DNA of 64,000 bases. It comes from DATGZX01 sp035296965. Its GTDB lineage: Bacteria > Planctomycetota > Planctomycetia > Gemmatales > Gemmataceae. The position numbers and the translations under genes were made by a program. Where the stretch lies: assembly GCA_035296965.1 (NCBI GenBank), contig DATGZX010000114.1:119276-183275 (forward strand), given 5' to 3'. This document shows positions 53,297 through 62,927 of the stretch, in pieces. The first letter of the stretch is position 1. Every line of letters starts with the position of its first letter. A model generated the notes under the pieces. That model was not told the origin of the DNA. It worked only from the letters and a program-made list of their open reading frames with translations, and searched no databases.

Positions 53297-55120
53297 TCAT
53301 GCCGCCCTGGCGGGCCCCGATCGTCCAAGCCATCGTTCGCGATGTTGTTCTTCCTCAGTCCGGCGTGCCAAGGCTTTGAACACGTCACTTCGCGAGAGCA
53401 TGCCGACGACGCGATCGGGTTGTTCGGGATGAACGACCGGCAAACGGCCCACCCCTGCCCCCAGCATGCGTTCCGCCGCATCGCGCAGCGATTCTTCGGG
53501 CCAGGCCACCACAGGCGGACGCGCACTCATCACGTCTGCGGCAACGAGCCAGGCCAGATCCTCGCGCTTGGGGAATTCGGGAATGTCCGAACGTGTCAGC
53601 ATGCCGACCAGCCGGCCGGTCTCGTCGACAACGGGGTAGCCTTGATGCTTGGACTTGGCTTCCGAGCCGTACACGAAGTCGAACAGGCGTCGCAGTGGCA
53701 GGCTCAGAGGGACCGTCTGCACCTCGGTCGACATCACCTGGCTCACCGTGTACATCGACAGGGTGTCCAGCTCGTAATCATGGCCGACGCGTACGCCGCG
53801 CCGGGCGATTTTCTCGGTCATGATGGAGTGTTCGAGCAGCCCAAGGGAAACCAGATCGCTCACCGTGCAGGCGATCAGCAGCGGCAACAGCACTTTGCTC
53901 TGGTGCGTCAGTTCAAGCGCGAACACGACGGATGTCAGCGGCGTGCGCGTTGCCCCCGCGAAAACGGCGGCCATGCAAACGACGACCCACATGCCGGGAT
54001 CCGGCAGACCCGGCGCGACCCTGTCGGCAAGACAGGCAAGCGTACCACCCAGGGCGCCGCCCATGAGCAACAACGGCCCCAACACTCCTCCGGACGTCCC
54101 CGATCCCAGGGAAACGGTCCAGGCGAACGTCTTGAATAACAGCATGGCCAGGAGGAAGCCGAAAGTTGCTTGACCCGCGGTCATCAATTGCAAATGCTCG
54201 GCACCGACCCCGAGTGCCTGTGGGAAAAGCAGGCCGACAACGCCTACCGCCGCGCCGCCAATCGCCGGCCACCACATCCAGTGGAGCGGCAACCGGTCGA
54301 AAGTATCCTCCACCCAGTAAACGCCCTTGCTCAGGCCCACCGCCAGGAGCCCGGCGCACAAGCCCAGGAGGGCAAACAGCGGCAATTCCCAGCCACTTAT
54401 TCCACGCTCGACGGCCAGCGGGAAGAGCGGCGCGGATCCAAGGACGATCCAGCGCAAGCCGGTGGCCACTACTCCCGCCAGGGCTACGGGCAGGAGCGAG
54501 CGCACGCGAAATTCGAACAACAGGAGCTCGAGCGCCAAAAAGACCGCCGCCACGGGTGCGTTGAACGTGGCGGCCATCCCCGCCGCCGCCCCAGCCGCCA
54601 GGAGCACCTTCCGCTCCGCTGCGCTCATGCGTTGGGTCTGCCCGACCAGCGATCCCAGCGCTCCGCCAGTCTGGATGATTGGCCCCTCGGCACCAAAAGG
54701 TCCGCCCGATCCGATCGAGATTGCCGTCGCCAGGGGTTTGAAGAACGCCATCCTCGGACCAATGCGGCTGCGGGCCACCAAGATTGTTTCCATGGCCTTG
54801 GGAATGCCGTGCCCCCGGATCCCAGGTGCCCCATGGCGAGCCATGAAACCAACGATCAGCCCACCGAGCGGCGGAATAAACACGACAAGAAGGCCGAGGT
54901 GATGGTCCGCCGGAGAACAGCCGGCGAAAGAAAAACGTCCGTAGAAGAAGAGATTCGTCGCCAGGGCAATGGCCGCCTGGAGGGCCAAAGCGGCGATCCC
55001 GCCGAGCAGACCGGTCGCGCACGCCAGGGCGCACAACTCCAGGAGGCGCTTGTATTCCTGCCGGCGACGCTTGTCCACCGACGGAATGATCGTGGGAATA
55101 AAGGAAGAAGGATTCTTCAT
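53297..55120 (-). CDS. ClC-type chloride channel/transporter with two CBS domains
   Basis: This 607-residue membrane protein has the ClC membrane domain at about 25-445. The first filter segment is ISIGSGGPFGAEGPIIQ, with gating Glu145 present. The later motifs are LGSGTSGGVLGPLLLMGG and GATRTPLTSVVFALELT. Two CBS domains, about 460-520 and 525-590, end with a GMLSRSDVFKALARR segment and probably bind nucleotides to regulate flux. The function is exchange or conduction of chloride or a related anion such as fluoride or nitrate; the motif GSGGP does not settle which. A 63-base palindrome lies 93 bases upstream of its start. Confidence 0.9.
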   Translation of the reverse strand: MKNPSSFIPTIIPSVDKRRRQEYKRLLELCALACATGLLGGIAALALQAAIALATNLFFYGRFSFAGCSPADHHLGLLVVFIPPLGGLIVGFMARHGAPGIRGHGIPKAMETILVARSRIGPRMAFFKPLATAISIGSGGPFGAEGPIIQTGGALGSLVGQTQRMSAAERKVLLAAGAAAGMAATFNAPVAAVFLALELLLFEFRVRSLLPVALAGVVATGLRWIVLGSAPLFPLAVERGISGWELPLFALLGLCAGLLAVGLSKGVYWVEDTFDRLPLHWMWWPAIGGAAVGVVGLLFPQALGVGAEHLQLMTAGQATFGFLLAMLLFKTFAWTVSLGSGTSGGVLGPLLLMGGALGGTLACLADRVAPGLPDPGMWVVVCMAAVFAGATRTPLTSVVFALELTHQSKVLLPLLIACTVSDLVSLGLLEHSIMTEKIARRGVRVGHDYELDTLSMYTVSQVMSTEVQTVPLSLPLRRLFDFVYGSEAKSKHQGYPVVDETGRLVGMLTRSDIPEFPKREDLAWLVAADVMSARPPVVAWPEESLRDAAERMLGAGVGRLPVVHPEQPDRVVGMLSRSDVFKALARRTEEEQHRERWLGRSGPARAA

Positions 55121-55212
55121 GATCCTCCACGGCTGCCCGCGCCGCCATCGAACTAGGGGAAAAAGAGAGGAGTGCGTTTACCAGAATCGGCAGCGAGGGA
55201 CAAGCTCAGGAA

Positions 55213-55275
55213 TCACCCGGCCGCTGACGGGGCACGGCTCGCCAGGCGAGCCGTGCCCCGTCAGCGGCCGGGTGA
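55213..55275. repeat. 63-bp perfect palindrome (31-bp arms, 1-base centre)
   Basis: The 31 bases at 55213-55243 (TCACCCGGCCGCTGACGGGG and on) are the exact reverse complement of 55245-55275, with only A55244 between. It lies between the FmdB-type gene and the ClC gene. It would form a very strong cruciform or RNA hairpin. No T-run follows. It looks like a dispersed palindromic element rather than a gene-specific terminator. Confidence 0.92.
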
Positions 55276-55389
55276 CTCGTACGACGTTGTTTTCACCTGA
55301 CCAGCGCAAGAACGCGAAACCGCCGCAACAGGGCAGTTGCCGGGTTCTTCCCAAACTGGATGAATGAAAGGAATTGGGGAAGCCAGCCT

Positions 55390-55602
55390 CTACAGGCGGC
55401 AGCAACCAGGGCCGCAGGGGGGGAGATTGGGGTCGCAGCTCATCGGCAGAGACGCGCTTTCACTCGCCGGCTTGGCGGGGATGCTCCATAAGCGCTGAAG
55501 CTTTGCTCCATGACATTCCGGGCATTCGACCGCTTCGCCGTCATAGACCAGCGTTTCGAACGTGTGTTCGCATTCCTGGCACGTGTACTCGTACAAGGGC
55601 AT
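55390..55602 (-). CDS. FmdB-type zinc ribbon protein
   Basis: This 70-residue protein has the FmdB/regulatory zinc ribbon MPLYEYTCQECEHTFETL with the first CXXC, then VECPECHGAKLQRLWS with the second. The C-terminal 25 residues contain further cysteines (MSCDPNLPPCGPGCC). The role is unknown; members are thought to be small regulators or chaperones. AAGGAGAG lies just upstream of the ATG. It follows the rhomboid gene by 20 bases. Confidence 0.85.
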   Translation of the reverse strand: MPLYEYTCQECEHTFETLVYDGEAVECPECHGAKLQRLWSIPAKPASESASLPMSCDPNLPPCGPGCCRL

Positions 55603-55622
55603 GGTCTTCTCTCCTTTTGCTG

Positions 55623-56525
55623 CTATGTCCGCCGGCGCCGATAGACCTCGCTAGCCCGGAGCAAGATCCGGCGTTCGCTTTCGGTTAAACTGTTCTGGCC
55701 GGAGCGTGCAACTTTTTCGAGCACGACGTCCAGTTGCTCTTCTAGCTGCTCGTTCCCGGTTGATTCCGGCGGCGGCGCCGCCACGGTAACATGTTCGGGG
55801 GGCAGTTCTCGGTAGACGCGCAAGCGTGGCCGGAATAGCCCGCTCTGCCATTCGCGCAAACTTCCCCATACCGTCGACACGCGCCACTGCCGCTTGTAGT
55901 AGCAGAATCCGAACAGGGCCCCACCCAAGTGGACCGCAACCGCGGTGGTCGTGCTTTGCCGACTTACAAAGATGAACGTATCCTGAGCGACCTGGAAGAG
56001 CACGAAGGCCCAAATCGGCACCGGCAGAATGAACATGAGCAAGATGCGCTTCTGCGGGTAATGCAGTGCACAGACCACCATGACCGCGGTCACAGCGCCG
56101 GAGGCGCCCAGACACATCTCTCCGCCCAGCCCCATCAAAGCGGTCAGCACAAACGCGATACCGCCTACCAGCGCGGCCAGCAGATAGAAGGCAAGGAACT
56201 CGCGCCTGCCATAGATGCCTTCTACATCCGCGCCGAACCACCACAGGAAGAGCATGTTGAAGACAATGTGCTGCCAGATGCCGCTATCGTGCAGAAAGGC
56301 GTACGTCAGCAGCCGCCATACCTGGCCATGCAGGACACCATTCACATCAAGCAATAGCGCATCGGTCAACCAGGAGCGACCAGTCACCCTGTTCAAGGTC
56401 ACCAGCTGGAGAACGAAGACGACAATGTTGATAATGATGAGCCACTGGCATCCCTGGCCGGTACGAATCGAGCTCAGAAAGCTGGGGCCATCTTTGCGGT
56501 AGTAATCGCGATCGTAGATACCCAT
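55623..56525 (-). CDS. Rhomboid family intramembrane serine protease
   Basis: This 300-residue protein has six predicted helices. Catalytic residues are Ser142 in CLGASGAVTAV and His199 in VAVHLGGALFGF; the oxyanion-side H86/N90 lie in HIVFNMLFLWWFG. It cleaves membrane-embedded substrates. The N-terminus (MGIYDRDYYRKDGP) and a C-terminal cytoplasmic tail of about 80 residues are typical of the Planctomycete form. It is first in a likely operon with the FmdB-type gene. Confidence 0.92.
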   Translation of the reverse strand: MGIYDRDYYRKDGPSFLSSIRTGQGCQWLIIINIVVFVLQLVTLNRVTGRSWLTDALLLDVNGVLHGQVWRLLTYAFLHDSGIWQHIVFNMLFLWWFGADVEGIYGRREFLAFYLLAALVGGIAFVLTALMGLGGEMCLGASGAVTAVMVVCALHYPQKRILLMFILPVPIWAFVLFQVAQDTFIFVSRQSTTTAVAVHLGGALFGFCYYKRQWRVSTVWGSLREWQSGLFRPRLRVYRELPPEHVTVAAPPPESTGNEQLEEQLDVVLEKVARSGQNSLTESERRILLRASEVYRRRRT

Positions 56526-57133
56526 GAACTTCCCCTGGGGCAGGCTCTCCCTTTATCCTTTTTATCACATTGCCATTCAGGGAGGAAATAGATCGGACTG
56601 TAAAAGAACAAAAACGAGTGCTTCCAGGCGGTTTGCCGCGGTATTCTGACTATAGGATCGCCTATGCACGGCCGCCGGCGGGAAGATGGTGAGGCTCCCT
56701 GACTGCCCGATCCTGGATGGCGCCTCGGCACCTGGTTCAATTCCAGCCATGCCTGGTCGCTAAAGACGCCAGATCCCCTACCGGCTAGCGTACCAAATCG
56801 CCCGGCCGAATGCAGAAATCTTTCTGTAGCGGTGGTTCAATCGGACAACTCGGATCAAGTTGTGCATTTTCTCTAGACAAATCATTACGCGGAAGTCAAA
56901 ATATTTACTTAACAACCCGAGTCTTCAGCATCGTTACCGGGAGTGGACGCGCGATCCTCTCTATGGGGTTCGCAAGATTTTCCGCAGGAACGGAAGTGGC
57001 AAGCTCCTCCTCGGCCGAGTGTTCAAGGTCGAGAATCCACGGCAGTTGCCGATCTCAGTCATGGTTGTTGCCCAGGCGCTGATGCTGAAGCCGTATCAAG
57101 TTATCAAACTTCGAGGCTCTTTGAGGGCATACC
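56526..57133. other. Intergenic region, no supported gene
   Basis: These 608 bases separate the divergent rhomboid and exported protease genes and must hold both promoters. It is AT-richer around 56810-56930. A 109-residue frame at 56860-57189 overlaps the protease start and is not convincing. No RNA gene, repeat or terminator is seen. Confidence 0.45.
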
Positions 57134-60100
57134 ATGCTGCCTACGTGGATCGCGCGCCTAGTCGGACCCCGCGTTGGTCTGAGATCTAATTGCCAGCGGA
57201 CGAAAGCTTATCGGCTCATCCTGGAGCCGTTGGAAGAACGCAGCTTGCTAACCACGGGCCTGGGCAGCACGGCGCCCGCCCAGTTCGTGGACGGTCTTTA
57301 CGCTCATCTTCTCCAGCGCCAGCCGTCGGCGGGCGAACTTGAAATCTGGTCTCTGCAATTGAACGACGGGGCTTCGCCAGGCCAGATCGCGCGAAGTTTC
57401 ATCGACAGCAACGAATTCCGCGGCGACTTGATCACCGCGGCTTATCAACAGTACCTGGGACGCAGTCCCGAGCCGGGCGCCATAAATCTCTGGACACAGC
57501 AGATGGCTTCTGGTTTGAGCTACCAATCCTTCCTGTCGGAGGTCGTCTCTTCCAACGAATACCTGAAGGATCATGGTGGCGCCAGCGCCACGTGGGTCAC
57601 CAGCCTCTACACAAACCTTCTGGACAGGCAACCGGACCAGACTGGCCTCGCCGACTGGGAGCAGACGCTTAGTCAGGGCGCCACGCCCACTTCGATTGCA
57701 CAGGGTTTCGTTTCCAGCCCTGAATACCTGGGCAGCCAGGTCAACAGCACCTACCAGAGCCTGCTGGGCCGCAGCACCGATCCGACCGGTCTGACAGACT
57801 GGGTCTCCGCCCTGTCGCACGGTGTTTCCTGGGAACAGTTCACGGACCTGATCGCATCGTCGGGCGAATTCGTCAGCAACCAGATCACGCTGTCGCCACC
57901 CACGCTATCCGGCGGCGGCCAGACTACTGCCACCGGAATCACGCTGGTCACTCCGGGCTTTTCCTCGACCGGCACCCCCACGGTTGCCCTCAACATCACG
58001 CCCTCGGGTTATTCAGGGAAGGTCTACATCGATGTGGATCTGAACCATGACGGCAGCTTCATCGATGGCGGCGACTTGGCGCAGACAGTGGGAAGCATCA
58101 CGCCGCAGAACAACCAGCTGGTCCTGACTGACCTTGCGAACGGCACCTATTCGATTCGCGCCCGCATTCAAGGATCGGGCGTCCAGACGGTGGTCAGCCA
58201 AACCGTCAGCATCACGATCAACACCAATCAAGGGTTCATTGGCGCAACCGATTTGCTCAGCCTGTACAACAGCTACACGTCTGACGCGAGCCAGGGCGGG
58301 CTGCCGGCCAATTTCTTCAACCGCAAGGTGAACCCGGAGAACTTCAATGGCCATAATGTCGGCCTCAACGTCCACTCGACGCTGCTGCAGGATTTGAACG
58401 GTCTTGCCGCGGACCTTACCAATCTGGGGATGACGGTCTACCAGGTCGATGCAACGCAGCAGATGGTGATTGGCTACATGCCGATCAGCATGATTCCGCA
58501 GCTCACCTCGCTGCCGAACTTTGCCTCGGTCACGCCAATATACGCTCCGGAAGCTGCCTTGGGCTCTGCGGAGAGCCAGGGCGACGCAGCCATCCTTGCA
58601 CCCACTTTCCGCGCACAGCAAGGCGCCGATGGCACGGGTGAGACAATTGGCATCCTCTCGGATTCCGTCAATCAATACCAAGGGGGACTCTCACAGTCCT
58701 ATAGCACCGGTGATTTGCTTCCCAGCCACGTCAAGGTGCTTGAAGACCTCCCCGCGGGCATGAATGGCACGGACGAAGGCCGCGCCATGATGGAGATTTC
58801 CGCCGATGTTGCCCCAGGATCTAATCAGATCTTCCACACCGGCTTTATTTCACCTCAGGACTTCGCCAACGGCATCATTCAGCTGGCTGCAAATGGAGCC
58901 GGGGCGATCGCCGATGACATTGGGTATTCTGACGAGCCCATGTTCAACGACGGAGTTATTTCCCAGGCGGCGGAGCAGGTGCACAACCAAGGTGTCTTCT
59001 ATGCCTCGGCGGCGGGGAACGACGGTCCCGCGGGCTTCTTGACATCATGGAAGAGCACCCAGGCGACCGTGGCCGGGACTTCCGGGACGTTTCTTGACCT
59101 CGGTGGCGGAAACGTCTTGCAGACCTTCAGCCTCGCTCCCGGCGAAACATTCTACCCGGATGTTCAATGGGACGACGCCTTCTTGGAAGGAGGCTCTAGC
59201 GCCCCGAACTACCAGGTGAAATCTGAGATCGATGTCTACATCACGGATGCGTCAGGCTCGACAGTCTTGCAGACGCTCAACAACAACTCACTCAACACAG
59301 GCGAAGCCGTCCAATACGGCACTTACACGAACACGGGAAGCACCACTCTCCAGCTTGCGATGGCCTTCCAGCTGGCGCAGGGGCCCGCCCCCACAATGCT
59401 TCGCTGGATCGACTTCTCGGACGACGGCTATAATCCACAGGCCCTTGGACAGGGAGGCCCCGTTATCTTCGGACACCCGGCCGCCGCGGGAGTTGTGGCC
59501 ACCGCCGCTTCACCCTGGTACTCGCCCAGTACCCCCGAATTCTACACGTCCATTGGCGGCAATATCCCGATCCTGTTTGATTCCCAGGGCAATCGACTGG
59601 CTACCCCGCAGATCCGCGTAGAGCCCGTCGTTACTGGTCCGGACGGCGTGGACACGTCCTTCTTTGGGTCCCCGGCGATGCCCGGAGATCCCGATACGAC
59701 GGATACCCACTTACGGTTCTACGGCACTTCCGCAGCGGCTCCACACGTTGCAGCCGCATCTCTTTTGTATTTCGAGAAATATCCTGGGATCACTGCGAAC
59801 GAAATCCTCATGCGGCTGGAGACGGGGACGCTGCCTGCACCCAACCCGGGTTACAATCCAACGGGCGGCAATGGCTTCATTCAGGTGCTGCCGATCACCG
59901 GTGGTCTGACTGGGCCCACGGGAACGACCGGGCCGACCGGCGGGGCACCGACCGGCAATGCGCCCTGGGGCCAAACGTCCAACACTGCGGCGAACCTGGG
60001 CGGCCTCACCGGCACCCAATCGTTCAGCGACATGGCGATCAAGAACCAGCCCGATGGCCTGCCGGGCAACCAGTGGGCGGAATGGACGGCCGATCAGAGT

Positions 60101-60331
60101 GGTACTTTCTCCGCTCAGCTCCAGTACAGTATTGCGGGCGGCGACCTCAATTTCCGCCTGTATGAGTTGGATAGTGCAGGCGATCTGATCCAGCTGGCGT
60201 CGGGCACGTCGCTGGGCGCCACCAGCCAAAGCCTCACGGCCCCGGTGACCTCGGGCGAGACGGTGCTCCTGTGGATTTACGGCTACAACCACGCACAGGG
60301 CAACTTCACGCTAAATGTTGGCATCGGCTAA
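57134..60331 (+). CDS. Giant exported S8-like protease with DUF4214 and PPC domains
   Basis: This 1065-residue protein opens with a LILEPLEERSLLT segment (28-40), typical of large exported Planctomycete proteins. DUF4214 repeats follow (about 50-250: LYAHLLQRQPSAGELEIW; YQQYLGRSPEPGAINLW; LYTNLLDRQPDQTGLADW; YQSLLGRSTDPTGLTDW). A short beta domain (260-370) with an EF-hand-like DLNHDGSFIDGGD segment comes next, then a subtilisin-like S8 domain, a GPT-rich linker and a C-terminal PPC-like beta-sandwich (about 970-1065). Active-site residues are D510 (GILSDS), N629 (SAAGND) and S866 (YGTSAAAPHVA). The catalytic His position appears to be E548 (NGTDEGRAMMEI). It is likely a secreted or cell-surface protease. 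Confidence 0.85.
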   Translation: MLPTWIARLVGPRVGLRSNCQRTKAYRLILEPLEERSLLTTGLGSTAPAQFVDGLYAHLLQRQPSAGELEIWSLQLNDGASPGQIARSFIDSNEFRGDLITAAYQQYLGRSPEPGAINLWTQQMASGLSYQSFLSEVVSSNEYLKDHGGASATWVTSLYTNLLDRQPDQTGLADWEQTLSQGATPTSIAQGFVSSPEYLGSQVNSTYQSLLGRSTDPTGLTDWVSALSHGVSWEQFTDLIASSGEFVSNQITLSPPTLSGGGQTTATGITLVTPGFSSTGTPTVALNITPSGYSGKVYIDVDLNHDGSFIDGGDLAQTVGSITPQNNQLVLTDLANGTYSIRARIQGSGVQTVVSQTVSITINTNQGFIGATDLLSLYNSYTSDASQGGLPANFFNRKVNPENFNGHNVGLNVHSTLLQDLNGLAADLTNLGMTVYQVDATQQMVIGYMPISMIPQLTSLPNFASVTPIYAPEAALGSAESQGDAAILAPTFRAQQGADGTGETIGILSDSVNQYQGGLSQSYSTGDLLPSHVKVLEDLPAGMNGTDEGRAMMEISADVAPGSNQIFHTGFISPQDFANGIIQLAANGAGAIADDIGYSDEPMFNDGVISQAAEQVHNQGVFYASAAGNDGPAGFLTSWKSTQATVAGTSGTFLDLGGGNVLQTFSLAPGETFYPDVQWDDAFLEGGSSAPNYQVKSEIDVYITDASGSTVLQTLNNNSLNTGEAVQYGTYTNTGSTTLQLAMAFQLAQGPAPTMLRWIDFSDDGYNPQALGQGGPVIFGHPAAAGVVATAASPWYSPSTPEFYTSIGGNIPILFDSQGNRLATPQIRVEPVVTGPDGVDTSFFGSPAMPGDPDTTDTHLRFYGTSAAAPHVAAASLLYFEKYPGITANEILMRLETGTLPAPNPGYNPTGGNGFIQVLPITGGLTGPTGTTGPTGGAPTGNAPWGQTSNTAANLGGLTGTQSFSDMAIKNQPDGLPGNQWAEWTADQSGTFSAQLQYSIAGGDLNFRLYELDSAGDLIQLASGTSLGATSQSLTAPVTSGETVLLWIYGYNHAQGNFTLNVGIG

Positions 60332-60346
60332 TGCATGCCTTCCAAA

Positions 60347-60394
60347 GCTTGCCGTTTCGCGCCCGCTGACAAAGAGCGGGCGCGAAACGCAAGC
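60347..60394 (+). terminator. Long hairpin after the exported protease gene
   Basis: GTTTCGCGCCCGCT (60354-60367) pairs fully with AGCGGGCGCGAAAC (60375-60388). Six more pairs (GCTTGC/GCAAGC) lie outside one unpaired C. The loop is 7 bases. It sits 16 bases after the protease stop. No T-run follows, so termination is likely but not certain. Confidence 0.6.
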
Positions 60395-60459
60395 CGGCAC
60401 TTGAGGCCGCCTCTACCCCCAACACGCTATTCGTGTACTAAGCTTCCAGGTGTGGTGAT

Positions 60460-62772
60460 ATGCTTCCCTGGGGCGTCCCCGGTATGCGCTGGTCGATCAT
60501 CTCCCTGATCTTTGTTCGCGAATTGCGCGATCAACTTCGCGATCGGCGCACGATCCTGATGATTGCGGTGCTGCCGATGCTGCTCTATCCCGTGCTCGGG
60601 ATGGCCGTCGTGCAATTTGCCGTTGGCCTGGCCGACAAGCCGGGCACAGTTGGCATTGTGGGCAGCGACTTCCTGCCGGTTCTCGGCCCAAGGAGTGCCG
60701 GTTTCAGCCCTTTGCCCGCGACCGCCTGGCTCACCGTCACACCGGCTTCCTCCTTCGGAGCAGCCGCTCTGCCGATGTGCCCCATCGCCGCAGCCCTGGC
60801 TCTTGGGCAACTCCAGGCAAGAGAGCAGCAATATCCACCTCTCCTCGTGAACGGCAAATTACCGAGCGAGCTTTTCAAATCGCCGGTAGAAGCTCGACTG
60901 CTGCGTGTCGCGCTCCTCGACAGCGACGCACGCACTCCCCTCGACACGAAACAGGTCGATCTGATCGTCTTCGTGCCCTCTGACTTTAGCTCCAAGCTGC
61001 AAGCCGACGGCTGTCCTGTCCTGCGCCTCTCCTATCGACAAACGGATGACCGCTCGCGCTTGGCCGTCAGGCGCTTCCAGGGTGTGTTCGACCGCTGGCT
61101 GCTGCTCACCCGCGAGACCCGCCTGCTGCGCCATGGGCTCGCTGCCGATTTTGACGATCCCGTTCAACTTCACGATGACGAAAAGGCAAAGCCGACGGAG
61201 GAGGTCGCCGCCCAGGGCCTGCTCGACCTCATGGTCCGTGTCTTTCCGTTTCTCCTCGTCATGTGGTCGCTGGCCGGGGCGCTTTACCCGGCAGTGGACC
61301 TGTGTGCCGGCGAGAAGGAGCGCGGCACGATGGAGACGCTGCTCATCAGCCCCGCAAGTCGCGAAGAAATCGTCTGGGGTAAGTTTCTCACGATTTGGCT
61401 ATTCAGTGCCGCCACCGCGCTCTTGAACCTTGGCAGCATGGGCCTTACCACGTCGCATTTCAGCGGCATGCTGAGTCCGGGCGTGCTGCGGCCTGCAGCA
61501 ATCTTTTGGTGTGTGTTGCTGGCGCTGCCGCTTTCGGCCTTCTTCAGCGCCGTCAGTCTGGCGGTCGGCGCTTACGCCCGCAGTTCCAAGGAAGGTCAAT
61601 ACTATTTGATGCCGCTGTTCCTGATCACGATGCCCCTGATTTTTTTGACACTGGTGCCGGGCGTGGAGCTGAACCCGTTTTACAGCCTCGTGCCTGTAAC
61701 GGGAGTGGCGCTGCTGATTCAGCGCTTGATGACCTCGTCGCTCGACCAGGTGCCCTGGCTCTATTTCATCCCTGTTCTCGTGCCGGTGTTTCTTTACAGC
61801 TTGCTGGCGCTGCGCTGGGCGATTGAGCAATTCAAGCGCGAAGAAGTGCTGTTCCGTGAAGCGGAACGCCTGGACCTCAGGCTCTGGATTCAGCGCTTGT
61901 TCCGAGAAAAGGACTTCTTGCCGAGCACGGGACAGGCATTCTTCTGTTTCGGTCTGATCGTGGCCTTGCGCTGGCTCTCCTTCGGAGGCGATGCCCAGGG
62001 GTCGCTGGTGGCGCGCACCAGCATTATCTACCTTGCCTTTGTCACTACCCCGCCGCTTTTCATGGCCATGCTGTTGACGACACGCCCCCGGCTGGGACTT
62101 GGCCTGAGTATTCCGCCCCTGAAAACGTTTCTCTCCGCGGTGTTGCTGGCCGGTCTGATGCTGCCGCCCCTGTCGGAACTTACGCTCGCCATCCTCCGTC
62201 AATTCCCGGTGCTCAAGGAGCTGCTCAGCGAGCGGCAGCCGCTGGTGGAAGAACTCAGCTCGATCCGGGGAGGAGGAGGCGCCTCGTCGTGGCTCTACCT
62301 GGTGGTATTTGCGCTGCTCCCTGCCATTTGCGAGGAACTCGCCTTCCGCGGCTTCATCCTGAGCGGTCTGCGGCGCCGGTTTGCTCCCTGGACAGCCATC
62401 TTGATGAGCAGCTTCCTCTTCGCCATCTACCATATGAATGTGTTTCAGGCGCTGCCGGCCTTCATCCTGGGCGTGGTCCTGAGCCTGCTCACGATACAGA
62501 GCGGCAGCACGCTGCCGGCGATGCTTTTGCACTTGCTGTACAACGGTGCGTTGATTGGCGTCGCGCTGCTGCCCAGGCTGGGCTATTCGGGCGACGACGT
62601 ACCTTTCCAGGAGATCTTCAATCCCGTTGTGACCGTCCTCTTCAGCCTGTCCGCCGTGGTTCTTCTCGCAAGACTGGGCCTTCGGCTCTCGACCAAGGAG
62701 GCCGGGCCGACACCACCGGATTTGCCGCACCAAGTTCCTCTGGCGACTCCTGGTCAGCCTGCTGTCTCGTAG
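60460..62772 (+). CDS. ABC-2 permease fused to a CPBP intramembrane protease
   Basis: This 770-residue membrane protein has a NatB-like ABC-2 permease in the first two thirds: a first helix near 30-50, a large extracytoplasmic loop to about 260, then helices around 265-465 with the CAGEKERGTMETLLISPAS segment. This is joined to a CPBP (Abi/Rce1-like) protease at about 500-740. Its metal-binding motif is CEELAFRGFIL, followed by FAIYHMNVFQALPAF and MLLHLLYNG. The Pro-rich tail is cytoplasmic. The start at 60460 has AGGTG upstream; an ATG at 60484 is the alternative. No ATP-binding gene is adjacent, so its partner must be elsewhere. Confidence 0.87.
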   Translation: MLPWGVPGMRWSIISLIFVRELRDQLRDRRTILMIAVLPMLLYPVLGMAVVQFAVGLADKPGTVGIVGSDFLPVLGPRSAGFSPLPATAWLTVTPASSFGAAALPMCPIAAALALGQLQAREQQYPPLLVNGKLPSELFKSPVEARLLRVALLDSDARTPLDTKQVDLIVFVPSDFSSKLQADGCPVLRLSYRQTDDRSRLAVRRFQGVFDRWLLLTRETRLLRHGLAADFDDPVQLHDDEKAKPTEEVAAQGLLDLMVRVFPFLLVMWSLAGALYPAVDLCAGEKERGTMETLLISPASREEIVWGKFLTIWLFSAATALLNLGSMGLTTSHFSGMLSPGVLRPAAIFWCVLLALPLSAFFSAVSLAVGAYARSSKEGQYYLMPLFLITMPLIFLTLVPGVELNPFYSLVPVTGVALLIQRLMTSSLDQVPWLYFIPVLVPVFLYSLLALRWAIEQFKREEVLFREAERLDLRLWIQRLFREKDFLPSTGQAFFCFGLIVALRWLSFGGDAQGSLVARTSIIYLAFVTTPPLFMAMLLTTRPRLGLGLSIPPLKTFLSAVLLAGLMLPPLSELTLAILRQFPVLKELLSERQPLVEELSSIRGGGGASSWLYLVVFALLPAICEELAFRGFILSGLRRRFAPWTAILMSSFLFAIYHMNVFQALPAFILGVVLSLLTIQSGSTLPAMLLHLLYNGALIGVALLPRLGYSGDDVPFQEIFNPVVTVLFSLSAVVLLARLGLRLSTKEAGPTPPDLPHQVPLATPGQPAVS

Positions 62773-62927
62773 CTCAAGCTGCCAGCTTGAGCCACCGCGC
62801 TCGGCGCAGGTCTCCGGACCTCGCTGCCTCCAGAAATGATTGACGGCAAGTCCCCCAAACGAGAAACTGCCTAATTACTTCGTTACCCAGCAGATCCTGG
62901 CATCGAGAGTTGGGAGAAGGGTGCCGC

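Noticed and set aside
53297..55156. Long antisense frames within the ClC gene
   Set aside because: Several frames of over 300 residues exist on other frames and strands, but only the ClC frame shows family motifs throughout.
56860..57189. 109-residue open frame before the exported protease
   Set aside because: It overlaps the protease start, lacks a ribosome-binding site and matches no family I know; weakly protein-like but not supportable.
61399..62733. 444-residue open frame on the minus strand
   Set aside because: It is antisense to the ABC-CPBP fusion; the translation is Gln/Arg/His-rich and not protein-like.
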